Position numbers and translations under genes: made by a program. A stretch of 24,134 bases of DNA from Caryophanales bacterium UBA4100 (GTDB lineage Bacteria > Bacillota > Bacilli > Paenibacillales > UBA4045), in contig DFXU01000025.1 of assembly GCA_002383285.1 (NCBI GenBank), positions 8,521 through 32,654 of the forward strand. Reading direction: 5' to 3'. Of this stretch, positions 23,671 to 24,134 are shown one piece after another; position 1 is the first letter of the stretch, and each line of letters starts with the position of its first letter. The notes beneath the pieces were generated by a model. That model saw nothing but the letters and a program-made list of their open reading frames with translations, was not told the DNA's origin and did no database searches.

Positions 23671-23979
23671 TTAAATAAAATACATTTCCTTACCGAGGTT
23701 CGTTAATACCTTCACCTCTTCTTCAGTTAACTTACGAACAAGATCCATCTCAACCTTCGTTACTTCTTCACCACCGAAAGTAATTTCGGTTATTGACGCT
23801 GTAATCTTTACCAGTGCAATAGCGGCATTGTCTGGGGTATACGCTATTGCTAGTTGGCCTGTAGGATACAGTCGGAACCCTGCCTTCACCATAGCTGTCT
23901 TCCCATACTCTAGTAGCTGATACAGCTCATTCTCATCTTTAAATTTACATACGGAATTAAATTCAGATACGAAACCCAT
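23671..23979 (-). CDS. Small protein of unknown function
   Basis: I do not recognise this 102-residue protein with certainty. It is soluble, with no signal peptide or membrane segment. It starts MGFVSEFNSVCKFKDENEL, has a GFRLYPTGQLAIAY stretch, a beta-rich middle and a C-terminal helix (RKLTEEEVKVLTNLGKEM). The N-terminal pattern and the RLYP motif recall small DUF2584-like proteins of Bacilli, but I hold this loosely. It is a real gene: GAGGGGG lies seven bases before ATG 23979 and codon use looks normal. It sits between the partial gene at the edge (42 bases away) and uvsE. Confidence 0.75.
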   Translation of the reverse strand: MGFVSEFNSVCKFKDENELYQLLEYGKTAMVKAGFRLYPTGQLAIAYTPDNAAIALVKITASITEITFGGEEVTKVEMDLVRKLTEEEVKVLTNLGKEMYFI

Positions 23980-24021
23980 GTGGAGACCCCCTCTATAAAA
24001 AAATATTCATACAACATCCAT

Positions 24022-24134
24022 TCACTGCACATCCATACCATATTTGAGTAGCTGCTTGGCAGCATGACGCTCAACCGCTAGCTCAATCAACTCATCTAGA
24101 AGCTCACTATAGGGAAGACCGCTTTCCTTCCATA
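24022..24134 (-). CDS. C-terminal end of an unidentified gene (partial)
   Basis: An open frame enters from the right edge and ends at TGA (24024-24022), giving 36 residues that begin WKESGLPYSELLDELIELAV and end in GMDVQ. The stretch is strongly helical and reads like the end of a real protein. I cannot assign a family. Its spacing of 42 bases to the next gene suggests a shared transcript. Confidence 0.55.
   Translation of the reverse strand, partial: WKESGLPYSELLDELIELAVERHAAKQLLKYGMDVQ

Overview
The window reads as chromosomal DNA of a moderately low-GC, spore-former-type Bacillota, most like Paenibacillus or a close relative. The basis is strong AGGAGG-type ribosome binding sites, many GTG and TTG starts, an LCP cell-wall protein, an RbsB-like lipoprotein, YesN-type two-component proteins and two secreted proteins with copper-amine-oxidase-N domains. 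I see no rRNA, tRNA, CRISPR array, insertion sequence or phage gene. Family calls come from reading the translations, with no database search.

Left part (1-5250). A minus-strand ABC-2 type exporter operon comes first: one ATPase and two permeases, the second cut by the window edge. It is divergent from a plus-strand LCP-family gene (2417-3472). A hairpin- and repeat-rich 376-bp gap leads to a plus-strand gene for the GsaB/HemL2 type of glutamate-1-semialdehyde aminomutase, which ends at a clear terminator shared with the convergent gene.

Middle part (5251-9121). On the minus strand, an S41 C-terminal-processing protease gene precedes a secreted protein gene; both proteins carry copper-amine-oxidase-N domains. 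Next is an AEC-family permease whose reading frame appears to begin at a non-canonical ATC codon, directly downstream of a ROK fructokinase gene (9161-10036).

Sugar sensing and uptake (10164-18497, all minus). In transcription order: a YesN-type AraC response regulator, a LytS/YesM-type sensor kinase with a Cache-like outer domain, and a membrane-anchored sugar-binding protein without a lipobox. A promoter region follows with two 13-bp direct repeats exactly 21 bp apart, then an RbsA-RbsC-RbsB-like ABC importer, then the fructokinase and AEC genes. The layout matches a three-component sensor (anchored binding protein, kinase, regulator) that induces the neighbouring importer. The sugar cannot be named from sequence; the general logic is known from XylFII-LytS-YesN of Clostridium.

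Right part (18599-24134, minus). A 2-keto-3-deoxygluconate (KDG) segment holds an inositol-monophosphatase-family gene, KDG kinase and KDPG aldolase, ended by a strong terminator, followed by an MFS transporter. A perfect 17-bp palindrome lies between tandem TATAAT boxes and the first gene of this operon. Beyond it are the UV damage endonuclease gene uvsE, a small unknown gene, and the last 36 codons of another gene at the edge.
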